A DNA stretch of 64,000 nucleotides from NCBI RefSeq assembly GCF_019393635.1, contig NC_057864.1, positions 442,688,822-442,752,821 on the forward strand. The letters run 5' to 3'. This stretch comes from Dromiciops gliroides (taxonomy: Eukaryota; Chordata; Mammalia; Microbiotheria; Microbiotheriidae). The notes below the pieces were generated by a model. The model made no database searches. It was not told where the DNA came from and saw only the letters and a list, made by a program, of their open reading frames with translations. Positions 32,001 to 47,000 of the stretch are shown here, piece by piece. Numbering within the stretch: the stretch's first letter is position 1; each line of letters opens with the position of its first letter. A program made the translations under genes and the position numbers.

Positions 32001-35000
32001 ACAATAAGACACTGGAGTAAAACTTTAGTGGAGGAAAGGGGGGATCCATATTAATAAAATCACAGATTTTTCCAAGTATTTTTCAAGCTTATCAAGTACT
32101 TCAAATGGACTAAGAAAGGGACTTTACTTGTAGAGACTGACCTTTCACCCCACTCTTACGAAGTTCCCTGTCCTGGATGAAGCCCGCAAACATTTGTGTC
32201 TCCATGAACAGATCCAGGAAGTGACGCACGCTCCGAGATGTATGAGACTTTCGGAAAGGCTCCCTCTGGAATACACGTTCTCCACGTTCTGTCACAGTCA
32301 TGTTCAAAGAATAATGTCCTACCAGCTCCACAAAGAACCTGACAAAAGCTTCAGATACTAGGGTGTTGAGCGTCACATCTACTGCAAGATATAAAACAAG
32401 GATTTGGGTTGGTTTTTTTGTTTTGTTTTTTTGTGCTATTTGGATACAGAAACAGGCCTTTGTCAGGGGTAGGCAGTTTCGTCCTGAAAAAAAGTAATTA
32501 TTAGAACTGGGAGCAAAGCTGTATAAGTTCTGATTTCCCTGTACTAAATCGAGAAGAGATAGAAGTCAGATTCCTTCAACAAGTGGTTTGTACCCACTGC
32601 TTTAATTTATCTCCCAACAACTTTGTTGTGGAATCTTGCAAACTACCTCTCCTGAAACTACTCTCTCAGAAGTCATCAATGACTCCTAGCCACATGCAGG
32701 GAGCTTTTTATGGTGATCATCTCATTCTTGAAACTCTCCTCATTGTCTTCTCACCTAGTCCTCTTCCTGGCCTCTACTTATAGTTGTCTGTAAAGAAAAC
32801 ACTTTGTGAATCATTTGAAAATGCTAGATGAACTTGCTATTATAATGGTTTCCTAATTACCTATCATATGATACCCAAACTACTTAATTGGCATTGAAGA
32901 TCCTATCAACTGGCTCTAACTTATCTGCCCTACTTTTCCCATTATTCTCAAAGGGTTAAATGTTAAAAGGTCAATATAATTGTCATGAACCCTCTGTCCT
33001 TAACTAACATCCATTATGGTAAAATTTAAAAAAATTATCCACTAGATTATAAACGCACTGAGGGCTGGAGCTAAGTCTTAATCCTTTTTGTATATTCCAC
33101 ATTGGTTTTTCACCCAGGAGATTATCACCTGGACTTGCATGCCTTCCCAGTTTATCCATCCAATTTGGGGACTCCACTCTGGAGCTGAGCTGTCTTTATT
33201 AGTGGATATCAAGTAAAAACTCACCTAATCTCATCATACCTAGCTGGCCTTAGACCATTTATCATTCCATCCACCAATCTGCCAGAACACCATACCTTAC
33301 CCTGCCTCAGTCAATAAACAAGCATTTATTAAGTGCCTGCCATGTGTCAGGCACAAAGCTAAATGCTGGAGATACAAATAGAGGCAAAAATACAGTCACT
33401 GTTCTTAAGGAGCTCACAGTTTAACAGGGGAGAAAACATGCAAACAATCTTGTATGAATAAAAATATATACATATATGTGTATAATACATTTATAATACA
33501 CACATACATGAGAAACTGGAGGAAAGTTCAGAGTGATGGCTCAACAGCATTAAGAAGGAACAGGAGGGGCAGCTAGGTGGCGCAGTGGACAGAGCACCGG
33601 CCCTGGAGTTCAAATCCGGCCTCAGACACTTAACACTTACCAGCTGTGTGACCCTGGGCAAGTCACTTAACCCCAATTGCCTTATTAAAAAAACCCAAAC
33701 AAACAAAAAAACCCAAGAAGGAACAGGAAAGGCTTCTTGTAAAAGATGGGGTTTTAGCTGGGACTTAAGAGAAGCCAGGAGATGGCACTGAAGGAAAGCT
33801 TTTTGGGCATGCGGAACAACCAGTGAGAATGCCTAGAGTTGGGGGAATGGAGTGGCCAGGAAGACACTGTCCCTAGGGAGGGTAAGGAGGCCAGTGTCAC
33901 CAGACTCTGATGTATGTACTGGGGGATTGGGGGAGGTGGTGAGGAAGGTGTAGGAAGACTGGAAGGATAGGAGGGGCTGGGTTATAAGGCCTTTGACTAT
34001 CAGAGCCCTTGGGCTTTATTAAGTGGGTGACTTGGTTGAACCTGCTCTTTAGGAAGATCCGATTTAACAACTGAGTAGAAGATGGAGTGAAGTGGGGAGA
34101 GACTTGAGGCAGGGAGATAAATCAATAAGCTATCACAGTAGTTCAGGCATGCAGTGATGAGGGCCTATACAAGGGTGGTGGCAATGTCAGAGGAGAAAAG
34201 AGGCCACATATGAGAGAGCCTGTAAAGGTAGAATCAACAGAGGTTTGGACGTTAGGAGTGAGAAGACAAGGAATGCACTTAGGTTTAGTTAGCCCAGGTG
34301 ACTGGGAGAATGATAGTGCCCTTGACAGTAAGAGGAAACAATCAAATTAGTACTACCATTATTACTGGAAAGGTTCGGACAGTCTCCTGTTTGATGTCTC
34401 CTTTCACAATTTTTCTGACTGCCTACACCAAATTCCTCTTTCCTGGCCACTACTATCCTTTATGTGTTCTATTTTCCTATTAGAATGTAAGCCCCTTAAG
34501 AGTTAGGACCGTCTCACTTTTCTGTTTGCATACCCAGGACCTAGCACAATATCAAGCATATAGTAGTTTAATAAATGGTTGCTTGATTATTGAATGAATA
34601 GGACGCATTCCCCACTACTGTTCCCTAACCCAAATTCTACATTTTAAAGACAAGTTCAAGTCCTTGCCTGATCTGGAAAAGTCTTCCTTGATTATACCAG
34701 TCCACGTTGACCTTTTCCTTCCCTGAATTTCTTTAACCCTTTAGGCCTACCCCACAATCTGGCACTAGGTTCTGTGCTACTTCTTTTTGTTCTCCAGTTG
34801 TTTTATGTTATACACTTCTTTCATTTTACATTTCAACTTGACAATAACTTCTTTAGTGGCATGCCTCTGTCTTCTTTTTGTTTCCTTTGACATGTTGAAT
34901 AGGGTGCAAAGGTTTAATTAAGTAAGCACTAACTAAACACCATTTGACTTGGAAGTTATAGAATCATATGATTCAGTCAACACACTTTCTTGTACCTTGT

Positions 35001-38000
35001 GGAGAACTCTGCTCTTGAGCCAAAATTTCATTTCTTTCTTCCAAAATCTGCACCAGAGCAGCCTGGAGTTTTGGTGGTAGAATTTCATCTTCATCAGAAA
35101 CCTAAACAGACAACAATAGGATTGTTCATAGATTTATAAATTGTCTCCAACACTCACTATTGAGACCAAGAAAAAGCAAAGTGTTTTTTAAATTCTTTCC
35201 TGTATGGAAGACTATTTCCCCTAAACCAAGGATATTTAAAAACAAAATATTACATGACAACCAGTAACGTCAATCAGAAAACTCACCCAGTAAAATCACT
35301 TAATTTTTACTTTGTAAATAAGCTTCCATCTATGAGTCTCAGGTCTCTGTTGATCTGATGAAAAAAGATGTTCTCCAAATGAATGACGCTAAACTCTCAA
35401 ATGCTGATTGGTTTTGAAATTGAGCCAGAACTATTAACTAATGCTCTGACTTTGTTTTATGCACTGTCAGAAACCTGACACAAATTATGTGTTATTCAGT
35501 AGACAGACATTAATTTATCTGGACTTAGAGAAAGGCAATGCAAGGAGCAGCTCCCTTCTTGAATATGGTATTTACATTGAAGTTTTCTTCCTTGTTTGGG
35601 TTAGATTCCTGCAAAGCAGATCCCTTTTCTTAAACTAGCTTTGTATGAAGGGCCATAACTCTTAAGGTTACTCGTAAATAAAACCGAATATATAGAGCTC
35701 AAAGTCTGAGTCAGTTCCTCTAAGAAAATTAGTTTTCTGCAAAAGATCCATTGAAAGCTGTCTCCCCAAACATTATTGTGTAATCTCTTGTGTCACTCAC
35801 CTCCTGCAAGAACTTGTCTGCACAGAGATCAACAATCAGCACCTATTGGAGAAAGGCGTCAGGCAGGTTAAACTGGAGTCATTCACATAAAATTTGCTGA
35901 ATCAAGTTGAGGGCTGTGGTTTTTACAAACAGTGGGAACAGTTTTCATGAAAGTGACTCAAAGTTCTGGCCTATTTAGAAGCCAACCCGTCGTATTTCTT
36001 AGGTTTGAGGCTGTTTCCTTTTTATCAAACCATCCTATTCATGTAACACAAGAACAAGTTTGACTCACTACAATAAATACGACACAATGTGTTATTTGCC
36101 TATGTTACAATATTCTTAGATTAGTATAATGTTTTTTCAATTGTGGGAGGAATATATTAAGAGTTTTCACATGTGTTGAACTTCGAACAATTTTTTCATC
36201 TTACCTCTTCGATGGGCAGATCCTGGAGCAATGGTAAGGAGCATGATAGGATACCAATAAGAAACGGGGTGGGTGAGCACACGATGTCAATCATGGAGAC
36301 TGGCAAGACTGGGATATAGGTATGTTGCCAGGTGAAGGGATAGAGTGTGGCTACCACAGCATGGCCGCATTTAGACAAAGTGCTGGCAGAGGAGAAAGTA
36401 AACAGGGTCACACAGAGAGATGCATAGAGGCCCAGACAAGTATTACATAAAAAGAGAAGTTACAGTCGACTCCTTATTCTCACAGATCCATCTCTGATTT
36501 CTCATTTTTAATTGTGAATTAGATGGAATTACACACAGATTTGAACAATCTTTGAAATTAATTCAACTTATAATGGAATTCTTCATTTTAATTATTAATT
36601 AAATTCAAAATTAGTTTTAAGTTATAGACTCTATCAGTAAACCTGTAAAAAAGTTATATGCTCAGAGAATGCAAACTAATTTAAGTTACCTAAACAAAAC
36701 TGATTAGAAAAACATGTCTACTGCAAAAAGAGAGCCTGTCAAAGCCGAACCCTAAATGACTTCTGTTTTATTCAGTGTTTTGGATCACCTAGTTCTCAAA
36801 TAATTTAATTAGCTTGACTAACTGTATATACATACTTTCTTTTTGTGTGTGTGTTTTGTTTTGTATTTTTTTGTGGGGCAATGGGGGTTAAGTGACTTGC
36901 CCAGGGTCACACAGCTAGTAAGTGTCAAGTGTCTGAGGCCGGATTTGAACTCAAGTCCTCCTGAATCCAGGGCTGGTGCTTTATCCACTGCAGCACCACC
37001 TAGCTGCCCCTACATATTTTCTTGTAACAAGATGCCCAAATTAAAGAAAAAGAATAAAGCAAAAAAGAAATATAAAACTGAGCATTATATTAATTACCTA
37101 CCTCAAATTGTTGGCAACAAATATAACCCTTCGCTCCAAAAGGAGCGAGGCACAGACTCGGATGAGGTGACATACGCTTAGACATTTAAATAGACACTCA
37201 AAATCAACGTGTTCAAGCCGAGAATCCAGTGGTCGGCAGAGTTCAATTGACTGTGAAGACAAGAAGATATTGGAAGAGATGATGCAAAAACATTTTAATT
37301 TTAATATGTCTACATTTATTAATAATACAAGAGATAAGTTTCTCTTGCAAGGCTTCCTGCCTTCGCTCCACAATCTATTACTTTATCTTCCTGCTCTAAG
37401 TCCATCTCTTCTTTCTGACAACTGGGAGGATTCTATCCAATTTTCATTTTCCATACTAAATCATTACATTATTTTAAAGACCTATAGAAATATGGAAGAG
37501 TGCTGCTGCTTTCTTGGGTCTAGAATTATGCTATGTCAGAGATCAGCCAAAGCATTTAGCCTCTTGAAGCAACATCCTATATATTTCCCCTCCTTTACGA
37601 AAGCCAATCTCTTGGAAAAGACCATCTACATTTTTTGTCTCCACTTTCTCACTTATCTTCTCAACCACCTGTGATATGATTTCCAGCTCCATTACTGCAC
37701 TGAATTCACTGTCTTCAAGTTTGTATATAACGATGCTCTGGTTCCAGTAGAGTGTTTTTTCTGAATCCTCAAGGTTATTTTAAGGTCTACATTTGGAGCA
37801 TAGGGATTTGCCATGTTATTTTATGAAAGATGATGAACTTATAATTATAGCCATCAGATCATGTTATTAGGCATTTGGCAGGTGGTAAGGTTTTGCAACC
37901 TGTAATGATGTGCTACATTATTTTTACCATTTACTTGCAAAATATACATTGATGAGTAAGTCAGGGCTCCTTAAAGATAACATTTTTCTAATTTCTGCTG

Positions 38001-41000
38001 GTGATAACCTGAGCCTGAACTGCCAACATAAACCTCTCCATTTTCATTTTTAAAATATGCATGATCATAGCTATTTGTTCCGCTCATTGTTGACATATTT
38101 TAATTGTGTTCATGTAGCTGTTGTCTATAGAGGGACTTTTGATTCCACATCTGGATTTTATCAATTTAATCAACTCTATTTGGTGGTAAATCTCTTGGTT
38201 ACACTTCACAAATTCAATGGTATGTACCAATTGTCAGCCTTTACTCTCTAGTTTGGTAAAGTGATATCTGCTCCAGAAGTATTTCTGTCAGTTTTTAACC
38301 CGTTTATTTTGTTTTCTTTTGTTTTTGTGGGGCCATGAGGGTTAAGTGACTTGCCCAGGGTCACACAGCTAGTAAGTATCAAGTGTCTGAGGCCGGATTT
38401 GAACTCAGGTCCTCCTGAATCCAGGACTGGTGCTTTATCCAATTCACCACCTAGCTGCCCCCTAACCCATTTATTATGTGCTCTGAGAAAATCTATCCAT
38501 CCTCCTCCTTTAAAAAAAAAATTGTTAATCTTTCTATAGCTTCCTTTGGTTTTTGTTTTTGTTTTTGTTTTTGTTTTTTGGATGAGGCAATTGGGGTTAA
38601 GTGACTTGCCCAGGGTCACACAGCTAGTAAGTGTTAAGTGTCTGAGGCCAGATTTGAACTCAGTTATTCCTGACTCCAGTGCCAGTGCTCTATCCACTGC
38701 GCCATCCAGCTGCCCATTATAGCTTCCTTTGGATGAAGGACTCTGTGTTTCATTAATATCAGATGTGTTTTTGTGAGAATATTTTCCAAATCTGTTATTG
38801 CATTTTACACTTACACTTCTAAAAGTATGTGTTTGGATGGTTATTGCTTAGGTGTTAATTGATTTTAAAATGTTTTCACATTAAATATTTCTTTCGAGGT
38901 GCTAGGAAGTCTCTTGAAATACGCAGGTACAACCTTTTCCTTTGATAGCTTATCATTATTATTCTATTTTCCCCACAAACCCAGTATTCCTTCAGAGGTC
39001 CCCGTTCCTCTTGAAGACACCACCATCCTTCTAAGTGTCAGCCTTGGAACCATCCTTGTCTCTTCTCTCTCCCTCATATTTTATCATTTGTCACATTTTC
39101 TGCATTCCACTGCTGCAATATCTTTTGCATACATCTGGAATTTTCTAATTACTATTTAATTGTTCGTTCTTCTTTGAGCTTCTACTCTCTCCAACCCATC
39201 TTCTACATCTGTCAAGATCAGGTCACTTGCCTGTTCAGAAATCTTCAGCACTCTTTGAGATAAAATCAAAACTTCTTCACTTGGCATTTAAAGCCCTTCA
39301 TGATCTGACTCTAACTTATCTTTCCTGACTTATTTCACATTGCTTCCCCACATGGAATCTACATCCCAGCTAAACTGGCCAACACTGGCTTCCATCTCTG
39401 GCTTCCATGGCTTTGCTTAAGCCGTGCCCCAAGCCTAGAATCAAGTCTCCTCATTCCCACATCTTTAGCTTCCTTTAATACTTAACGTTGTGCTATTTTA
39501 CATGGAAACCACTAGGTGGCGCCATAGTACAAAGAGCACTGGGCTTGAAGTAAAGACGACCTTAATTAAAATCTGGCCTCAGACACTTAGTCGTTGTATG
39601 GTGCTGGGCAAGTCACTTAACTGCTTTTTGCCTCAGTTTGTTCATCTGCAAAATGGGGGAAATAACAGCACCTACTTCTCGGAGTTGTTGTAAGGGTGAA
39701 ATGAGATAATATTTGTAAAAAATGCTTAGCACAGTGCCTGGCACATAGTAGGAACTTTATAAATACTTCTTCCCTCCCCACCCCAACCCCCCACCTCCTG
39801 CCCCACGATTAATAAAGAAATATCTTCTAGTTTTTAATTCTCCTCAAATTATTGTACATTTATGTTTGAATTTTTTTATTCCTCAGTGGAATGCGAGCTC
39901 TTTAATGACAAGGTCTATTTCTGCTTTTGTCTTCACATTCCTCTCACCTACCAGTGCCTTGTACAGAGTGGGTGCTTAATACAAATTTATTGAACTGAAT
40001 TTGTTCAGTAGGCTGTGGGAAGAACCTATATTGTCTATACTTTGTTAGAACAGGGAGAGAGAACATCTATGACTTGCTACATTTAGAAATAATTCTGCCT
40101 ACCGGCAAAAAATTATGAGGATTTACCCCAGCTGCTCTCTCCTGGGCTGTCTTCTCTTCTCCTTCCATACTATACCACTTGGTAATCAGCTACCATAGAT
40201 TCAATAATCATCTCATTTCTATTCAGATGACTCTCTATTCATAGGATACAACTAGGTGGCCCAATGGATGGAGTGCTGGGCCTGGAGTTGGGAAGACTTA
40301 AGTTCAAATGTGACCTCAGACACTTACTAGCTGTGTGACCCTGAGCAAGTCACTTAACCTCTGTTTGCCTCAGTTTCCCCAACCTAAAATGGGGTTCATA
40401 ATAGCACCTACCTCACAAGGTTATTGTGAGGATCACATAAGATAATACTTGTGAAGAACCTAGCATATGCTAGGTGCTACACAATACTTTTTTTTTCTAC
40501 CCTCTACCACTTCTCAGATCTATTTATCCACTTCTAACCTCTCTCCTGACTTGTAGTCTCATATCTCTAGCTGCCTAGTAAATATCTCAAATTGAATGTT
40601 TAAAGGTATCTTAAACTCAACATGTTCATAGCAGAACTCATTCTATTTCTTTTTTCTAAAGATAATTATGTCTATATTATTTTTATAATTCATACTAAAT
40701 TTTTATAATTTATTCTATAGAATTTCTATATAATTTAATTTCTGCATTATTTTTACTATTGTCTTAAAGGTTTGAATGACTCTTTCTCTAAAGATCAAGG
40801 AAAAGTAAAAATAAATAATAGGTTTTTGTTATTTTATCAGCATAATCTTCTGTCACTTTGTTTTATGTTTGAAAATTTAAGATAAGGCAAAAACTAAAGC
40901 CTTTGAACAAAGATCAAATACCATCCCACAGGCGATTCTCTCTCATAAATTTCTCACAATTTTAAGTCAAGCTTTTTTGAGTTCCACAAGGCTCTCCCAC

Positions 41001-44000
41001 AGGCTTTAGGATGGGTAAAAAAGACTGGTTTGTCATGTGCTCCTATTGGTCACTTAGAATACAGAACTTCTATGGCTTCCAATCAGTCAGAGCTCTTTCT
41101 ATATCATTCAGTGCAGATAGGATGCATTCTTCCAGTACAGAAAGCCTTCAATTGGACATTCATTTCCCAATGGACACAGTAGTTCCAGCTTAGATTTCCA
41201 AGTTCCACAAAAACTACAGTAGAGTACTACCACTTCAGGAAGAGGGACCACCTCACTAAGCTAGGCCTCTAGCATAATTCTCATTAAAAACAAACAAACA
41301 AACAAAAAACTTGGCCATCTTCAAGTCAGCTACTACAACTGCTACCTGATTTAATCAATGCAGATTTTCCAAAGTGCTGAGGCCATTCTGAGACAAAGAC
41401 TGTGGCTGTGAAGAGGTCAGAGACAGTTTGCAGGTGGGGGAAGCCTTCTTCAGGGGCAGCCCCTGCTGACAGCTCCTAGTCCACATTCTGCCTATGTGCC
41501 ATCCTGACCTCATCATTTTTATCATGTTAGAAAATAATATCATTTTATTATTGGAACTGACATCGAAGAAGAAGCATTATCACCTGTTTTGCTAAAGCAC
41601 CTTTTGGACTACAGGGCTTTCCCATCCAACATGCAGCTGAAACCTCCCTCATCAGAACGTGAGCTCCTCGAAAAAGGGACCAACTGATTTTTCTATTTGT
41701 ATCCCTAGAGCTCAGTGCAATGCCTTGTACACAGTAAGCCTTTCATAAATCAATGCTTCGTTCATTCATCTTTCCTTCCTGTCTTCCTCACTTCCCTATT
41801 ACTTTGAAGGACACTACCATCCTCTCAGTCACACCGAGCTGTCATCCTCTACTCCTCACTTTCTCAAACCCCGTGTCCAAACTGTAGCCAAGACATGAAG
41901 CCAAGACCTGACATTCTGCCTTTGCAACATCTTTCACATATTTCCCCCTTTCTCCTCTGACACTGACACTGCCCTGGTTGCAGGCCCTTGTCACTGCACA
42001 CATGGACCATTGCAATAGTCTTCTGGTTGGTTTCCTTGCCTCAACTCTCTCTCCTCATCAGTTCATCCTCCCCATAGCTATCAAAGGGTTCTTCCTAAAG
42101 CACAGGTCTTACCATGTTATTCCCCTGTTTAATAAATTCCAGTGGTTCTTTATTGCCTCCAGGATCAACTATAAAATCCTGCTTGACTTGGCTCCTTCCT
42201 ACTTTTCTTACACCTTACTTCTCTCCATGTCCTCTATGATCCAGTGACACTCACCTCCTTGCTATTTCTTGCATAAGACACTCATCTCCTGACTAGAGGT
42301 ATTTTCTTTAGCTGTTCCTCATGCTTGCAACTCTCTCCCTCCTCATATAAAATAATACTTTCTGTGAGAAGCCTTTCCTAGTTCTCCTTAATGTTAGTGC
42401 CTTCACCCAGACAGAGATAATCTTTATCTTGCATATATTATTTATATATAGCTAGTGGCATACTGTGAGTTCCTTGAGAGCAGAAAAGGTTTCCCCCTTT
42501 TTTGTATCTCTAGCACTTAGTACAGGTACTGACACATTAGTAGGTCCTTAATAAGTGCTTACTGACTTGAAGAGTTATCAAACCCTTTAAGGACCAACCA
42601 ACTTACCCCATCTCCGGCTCCCGGGAGGTAGCTCTTGACAGTGATGGTACGTCCAGGAGCAGGGAAAGGTGCTTCCATGACACTCCGCATGAAAGGATGT
42701 ACAAGGGCTGGAGACATCTCTCTCCTCTTCTCCACTTCATCCAGAATCTGTAGAAAAAACTCCATTCAGTGGCTATTCTTTCAGAGTTAATTATCCTTTT
42801 CTGTAATGGTCCTATGTGAGAAAGAGATACCAGAACTGCCAGCCACTCTGTATGTAACATTCACACATTACCAAATCCCTAGTCTAAAATCATAAGTACC
42901 ACCATATGAGCTCCCCCAGCCAACCAAATCCCTCCAAAGTATTATATTCCAGTCATCCCCTGGGAACAGAAACTCATTTATCTTTATCATTCTAGTGGAA
43001 GGATCAGAACTGAGTCAATCAACTAATCACCTTATTTCCCTAAAGTAATTACATTAATCAGTTGTAAATATCTGTACTGAATCAATAAGTCAAAGGTATT
43101 TTTCAAAATGTCCTTAATCAATCTGGAAGTCATTTGATGAGATGGAATGACATAACACAGGAAGTATATTAGGATTGGCTGAAGAGACCCAGTCATTTAC
43201 ATGGGTTATGGATGGAAGACACCAGTTTTGAACCTGGACTTTTGAGTGTCAAGCATTCTAGTAGAAAAAAAAATCTAGCCACATTCTGATCAGTAATTGC
43301 TTGGGGAAATAGGAAGGTTACAGCTTTAGTCTCCTCCCCTGCCTTGACCAGAAGATGATATTGTAAACGTTGAAAGGTGGGAAGATTTGGACTTCTTAGG
43401 GGCATGCCAGCAGTAACTCTGGAACAAACGATGATAATGTCTGCATAGGGAACCACGGAAAAATTAGATACTGAGGAAAGATGAATTCAAGACTGCAAGG
43501 AACCTGGCAGAAAACTACACCATGTCTAAGAGGAACAGAAGACCTCACAAATGGAAGAAAATGACTTCTAGCAACTGAGAGCTATGAGTTATCCCTTTGC
43601 CATATATGAGGTGGAAGCATGCGCCCACCTTCCCTTGGATGCTCCATGTACTTGTGAGAAAGTATGCCCCTAGTTTAAGGAGATGGTCATTGCACCATGT
43701 TTTTTCTATACCACCTTAGTAAATACATGGTTTTGTTTTGTTTGTTTGTTTGTTTTGGTGGGGCAATGGGGGTTAAGTGACTTGCCCAGGGTCACACAGC
43801 TAGTAAGTGTCAAGTGTCTGAGGCCAGATTTGAATTCAGGTCCTCCTGAATCCAGGGCTAGTGCTTTATCCACTGCGCCACCTAGCTGCCCCCAGTAAAT
43901 ACCTGTTTTTAAAAGCTAAGTAAGTCTGGATGGCTAATTGATATTAATTGATAATCATTGGGGGACACATACACCAGAAAAATTATTCCATAACTCCTCA

Positions 44001-47000
44001 AGGTTATCCCTAGAATGGTGAGGTGGAAGAACCTGCCACATTCTGGGGATTCAGCTTGCCAGCCAGAGTGAGCTTTGGGAACGTGAGCCCTGGAGCCCAT
44101 GTTACACTGGAATAATATTAGTAACAGCAACAAGCATTAAAAATAGTTCAAACCCTATATACAGTAGGGTTTTGAGGTTTACAAAGCAGTTTCCACACAA
44201 CCCTGTGAAGTAAGGAATATACATTTTATTCCTATTTTAGATAGTGGAACTAAGGCTCAGAGAGCTTAAAATGACTTCCTCAAGGTCACAAAGATGATTA
44301 TTAGAATCAGGGCTTCAGTCCAAGTCTCCCAAATCTTAGGCAATGACAACAGCAAAAAACAATGATCTAGCATGTGTAGAGTGCTTTAAGGTTTGCAAAG
44401 TGCTTTACAAATATTTTTCATTTTATATTATATTATTATAGCTGACATTATATTAACATATTATAAGTACTTCTTTTTTCATTTTATCCTCACAGTCATG
44501 GGAGGTAGATTCCATTCTTTCTCAGCATTTTACAGATGAAGAAACTGAGGCAGAGGTTAAGTAACTTGCCCGGGGTCACATAGCTAGGACCACATGTATC
44601 CCCTACAGTAGGGCTTCTTAAATTTTTTCCACCCACGCCCCCTTTTTGCCCAAGAAATTTTTACATGACCCTGGGTATATAAGCATATAAAATAGGTTTA
44701 TATAACCTTTTACTGTTGCCCAATTTTTTATGACCCCCCCCCCACATTCAGTTATACAACCCAACATGAGATCGCGACCTACAGTTTAAGAAGTATTGCT
44801 CTACAGAAAGGCTATATCAGCTTTTTGTGAGGAAACTTTCCTTTCCTTAAAACACTGAGATCACTAGGTCGAAATGGAGGGGATGATGTTCTGAAATGTA
44901 TAGTCTTAGAGAGTTGCCTTTGGGCAGTGACAAGTAAAATATCTTGCCCAATGTCACACAGCCAGTAATGTGTCAGAGGTCAACCTTGAACCCAAGACCT
45001 AATTTAATAGGAATCAATATAAAGTCTTTTTGTGGTTGTTCAGTTGTTTTGGTTGTGTTCAACTCTTTGTGACCCTGTTTGGGGTTTTCTTGGCAAAGAT
45101 ACTGGAGTGGTTTGCCATTTCCTTCTCCAGCTTCTTTTACAGATGAGGAAATTGAGGCAAGTAGGATTAAGTGACTCTGTGTGTGTGTGTGTGTGTGTGT
45201 GTACATTGGTTCAAAGAAGTCTTGTGTAATGGATCAAATATCTCTACTAACCACACTTTCTCCTCAGCTAGAAATTCAACCAAGCCATAGAAGGTGGAAA
45301 TCTTATCAGGTAAATGGTTCAGAATCTACTGATCATTGCTTAGCACAGTGCCTAGTATGTAGTAAGTTAGATAACTGACTGGTTATTTACCCCTGCTGTA
45401 AAGAAACATTTAATTCTGTGTCCATTCAGAAAATTCCTAAGAAACAACAAATAGCATCTTCAGAGCCCAGAGAGAATAACCATGGAAACAGCACACACAC
45501 TTCACTCACCTTTTTTTTCCCCACTCACCTTTGAAAAGAGGTTGAAACAGCCCAACCGACTAACCATGCAATACACCTCAGGCAGTCTCTTTCCTTTGCC
45601 TTCTGGCTAAAATATAAGAAAACAGTGCAGAACATGATGTACTGTCAGTGCCCTAGGAGGACCAAGCTGGAGCCAAAGCCCTGTCCCTTCTTACAGAAGA
45701 ATCCTGGGGAAATCTAGTACAATATATGCCCTAGATGGCCAGGGCTCACATGCAGAAAGATCTAGGGTGACCAGTGAGTAGCTGGTTGCTGCTTTACTCC
45801 TACCTATGTCTGTAATGGAATGAAGCGATGGTATCGGTAACTATTCTCTTCTAGTTGCTACCTGCCTGATCCCAATATAGTGTCAATATAGTGAACAGCC
45901 ACTCTGTGGCTGACACGCTTCCCCCAGAGACCGTTCACCTCTGAAAGACCTGCCTCACCCCTACCCAGCATCACGCAAGTGATCACTGTTCTGGTAGGAT
46001 CAGGACTTACCAAAAGCTTCTTGCAGTAACCAAACCACCGGCTCCCATCTTCACCCGTCAGCACAAAGGAGAAAGTTTCACTGTAAAGGAAGTCACCAAT
46101 GGAGCTTTAGATGTCAAGCTTGAAGCAGGTGTGAAAACTATACAAGAGGCTGACTGGGAAAAGGGAATATATGTGTGTGTATGTGTATGCGTATGCGTAT
46201 GCGTATGCGTATGTGTATGTGTATGCGTATGTGTATGTGTATGGATCTGGAGCCAGACGATGGGATGGCATCAACTCAGCTCTTATGTGGCCTTGGGCAA
46301 TCCCTTCACCTCAGTTACCTCATCTATAAAACTGGTATGGACGGGAGGACCTATAAGCCCCTCTTCAGTTCCACAGTTATGACCTGGAGATTAGAGCAAG
46401 GCCATTCAATTTGGGGATAATATGGGGCTAAAGAGTGTAACCACTTAGCACGTAGGGCATGGGAATGTCAAGGTTTCCAGACTCAAAAAGGCGTCAGGGC
46501 CACCTCTGTATACCAAGAGCTATGCAGACATTGGCAGAATAGAGCAATCTACAGACACTGCTAGAACACTATCTCTTTCCCACAAAGGCTGGGTGGGATC
46601 CACCTGGTCACACCCTTCACACTAGTGCCTCCCTTAAAAGTTCTACAGAATAAATAACCTGGGCTGTGGTTCTTTCAAAAAGCCTGAGAGAAAAACAAGG
46701 TGGAGACACTTTTGATGCTGTCTCTAGATGCAGACCAAAACCCAAATCTCCTTCCTGCCGCTGGGGGGCGTTCCTGGCTTTGGGTCAACCAGAGAAGTAA
46801 TTGTTAAGGCCTTTCTCAAATGCGTTTCCCTTCAGAGACTGAACTATTCCAGTGTTTTTCTTTTTTTTCCTGAGCTCCCACAGAGGGAAAGTTCTAATTC
46901 TGTTTCTTCCTTTCCTCCCACACCATCCTTCTTCATCAATGACGGCATTCACTTAAGTTCCATTCCCGCTCCTCTGAGGCACTCCACTTCCACTGTGCTA

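Noticed and set aside
46131-46382. ORFs with long Val-Cys or Met-Arg/Cys runs
   Set aside because: Translation of the hexanucleotide microsatellite.
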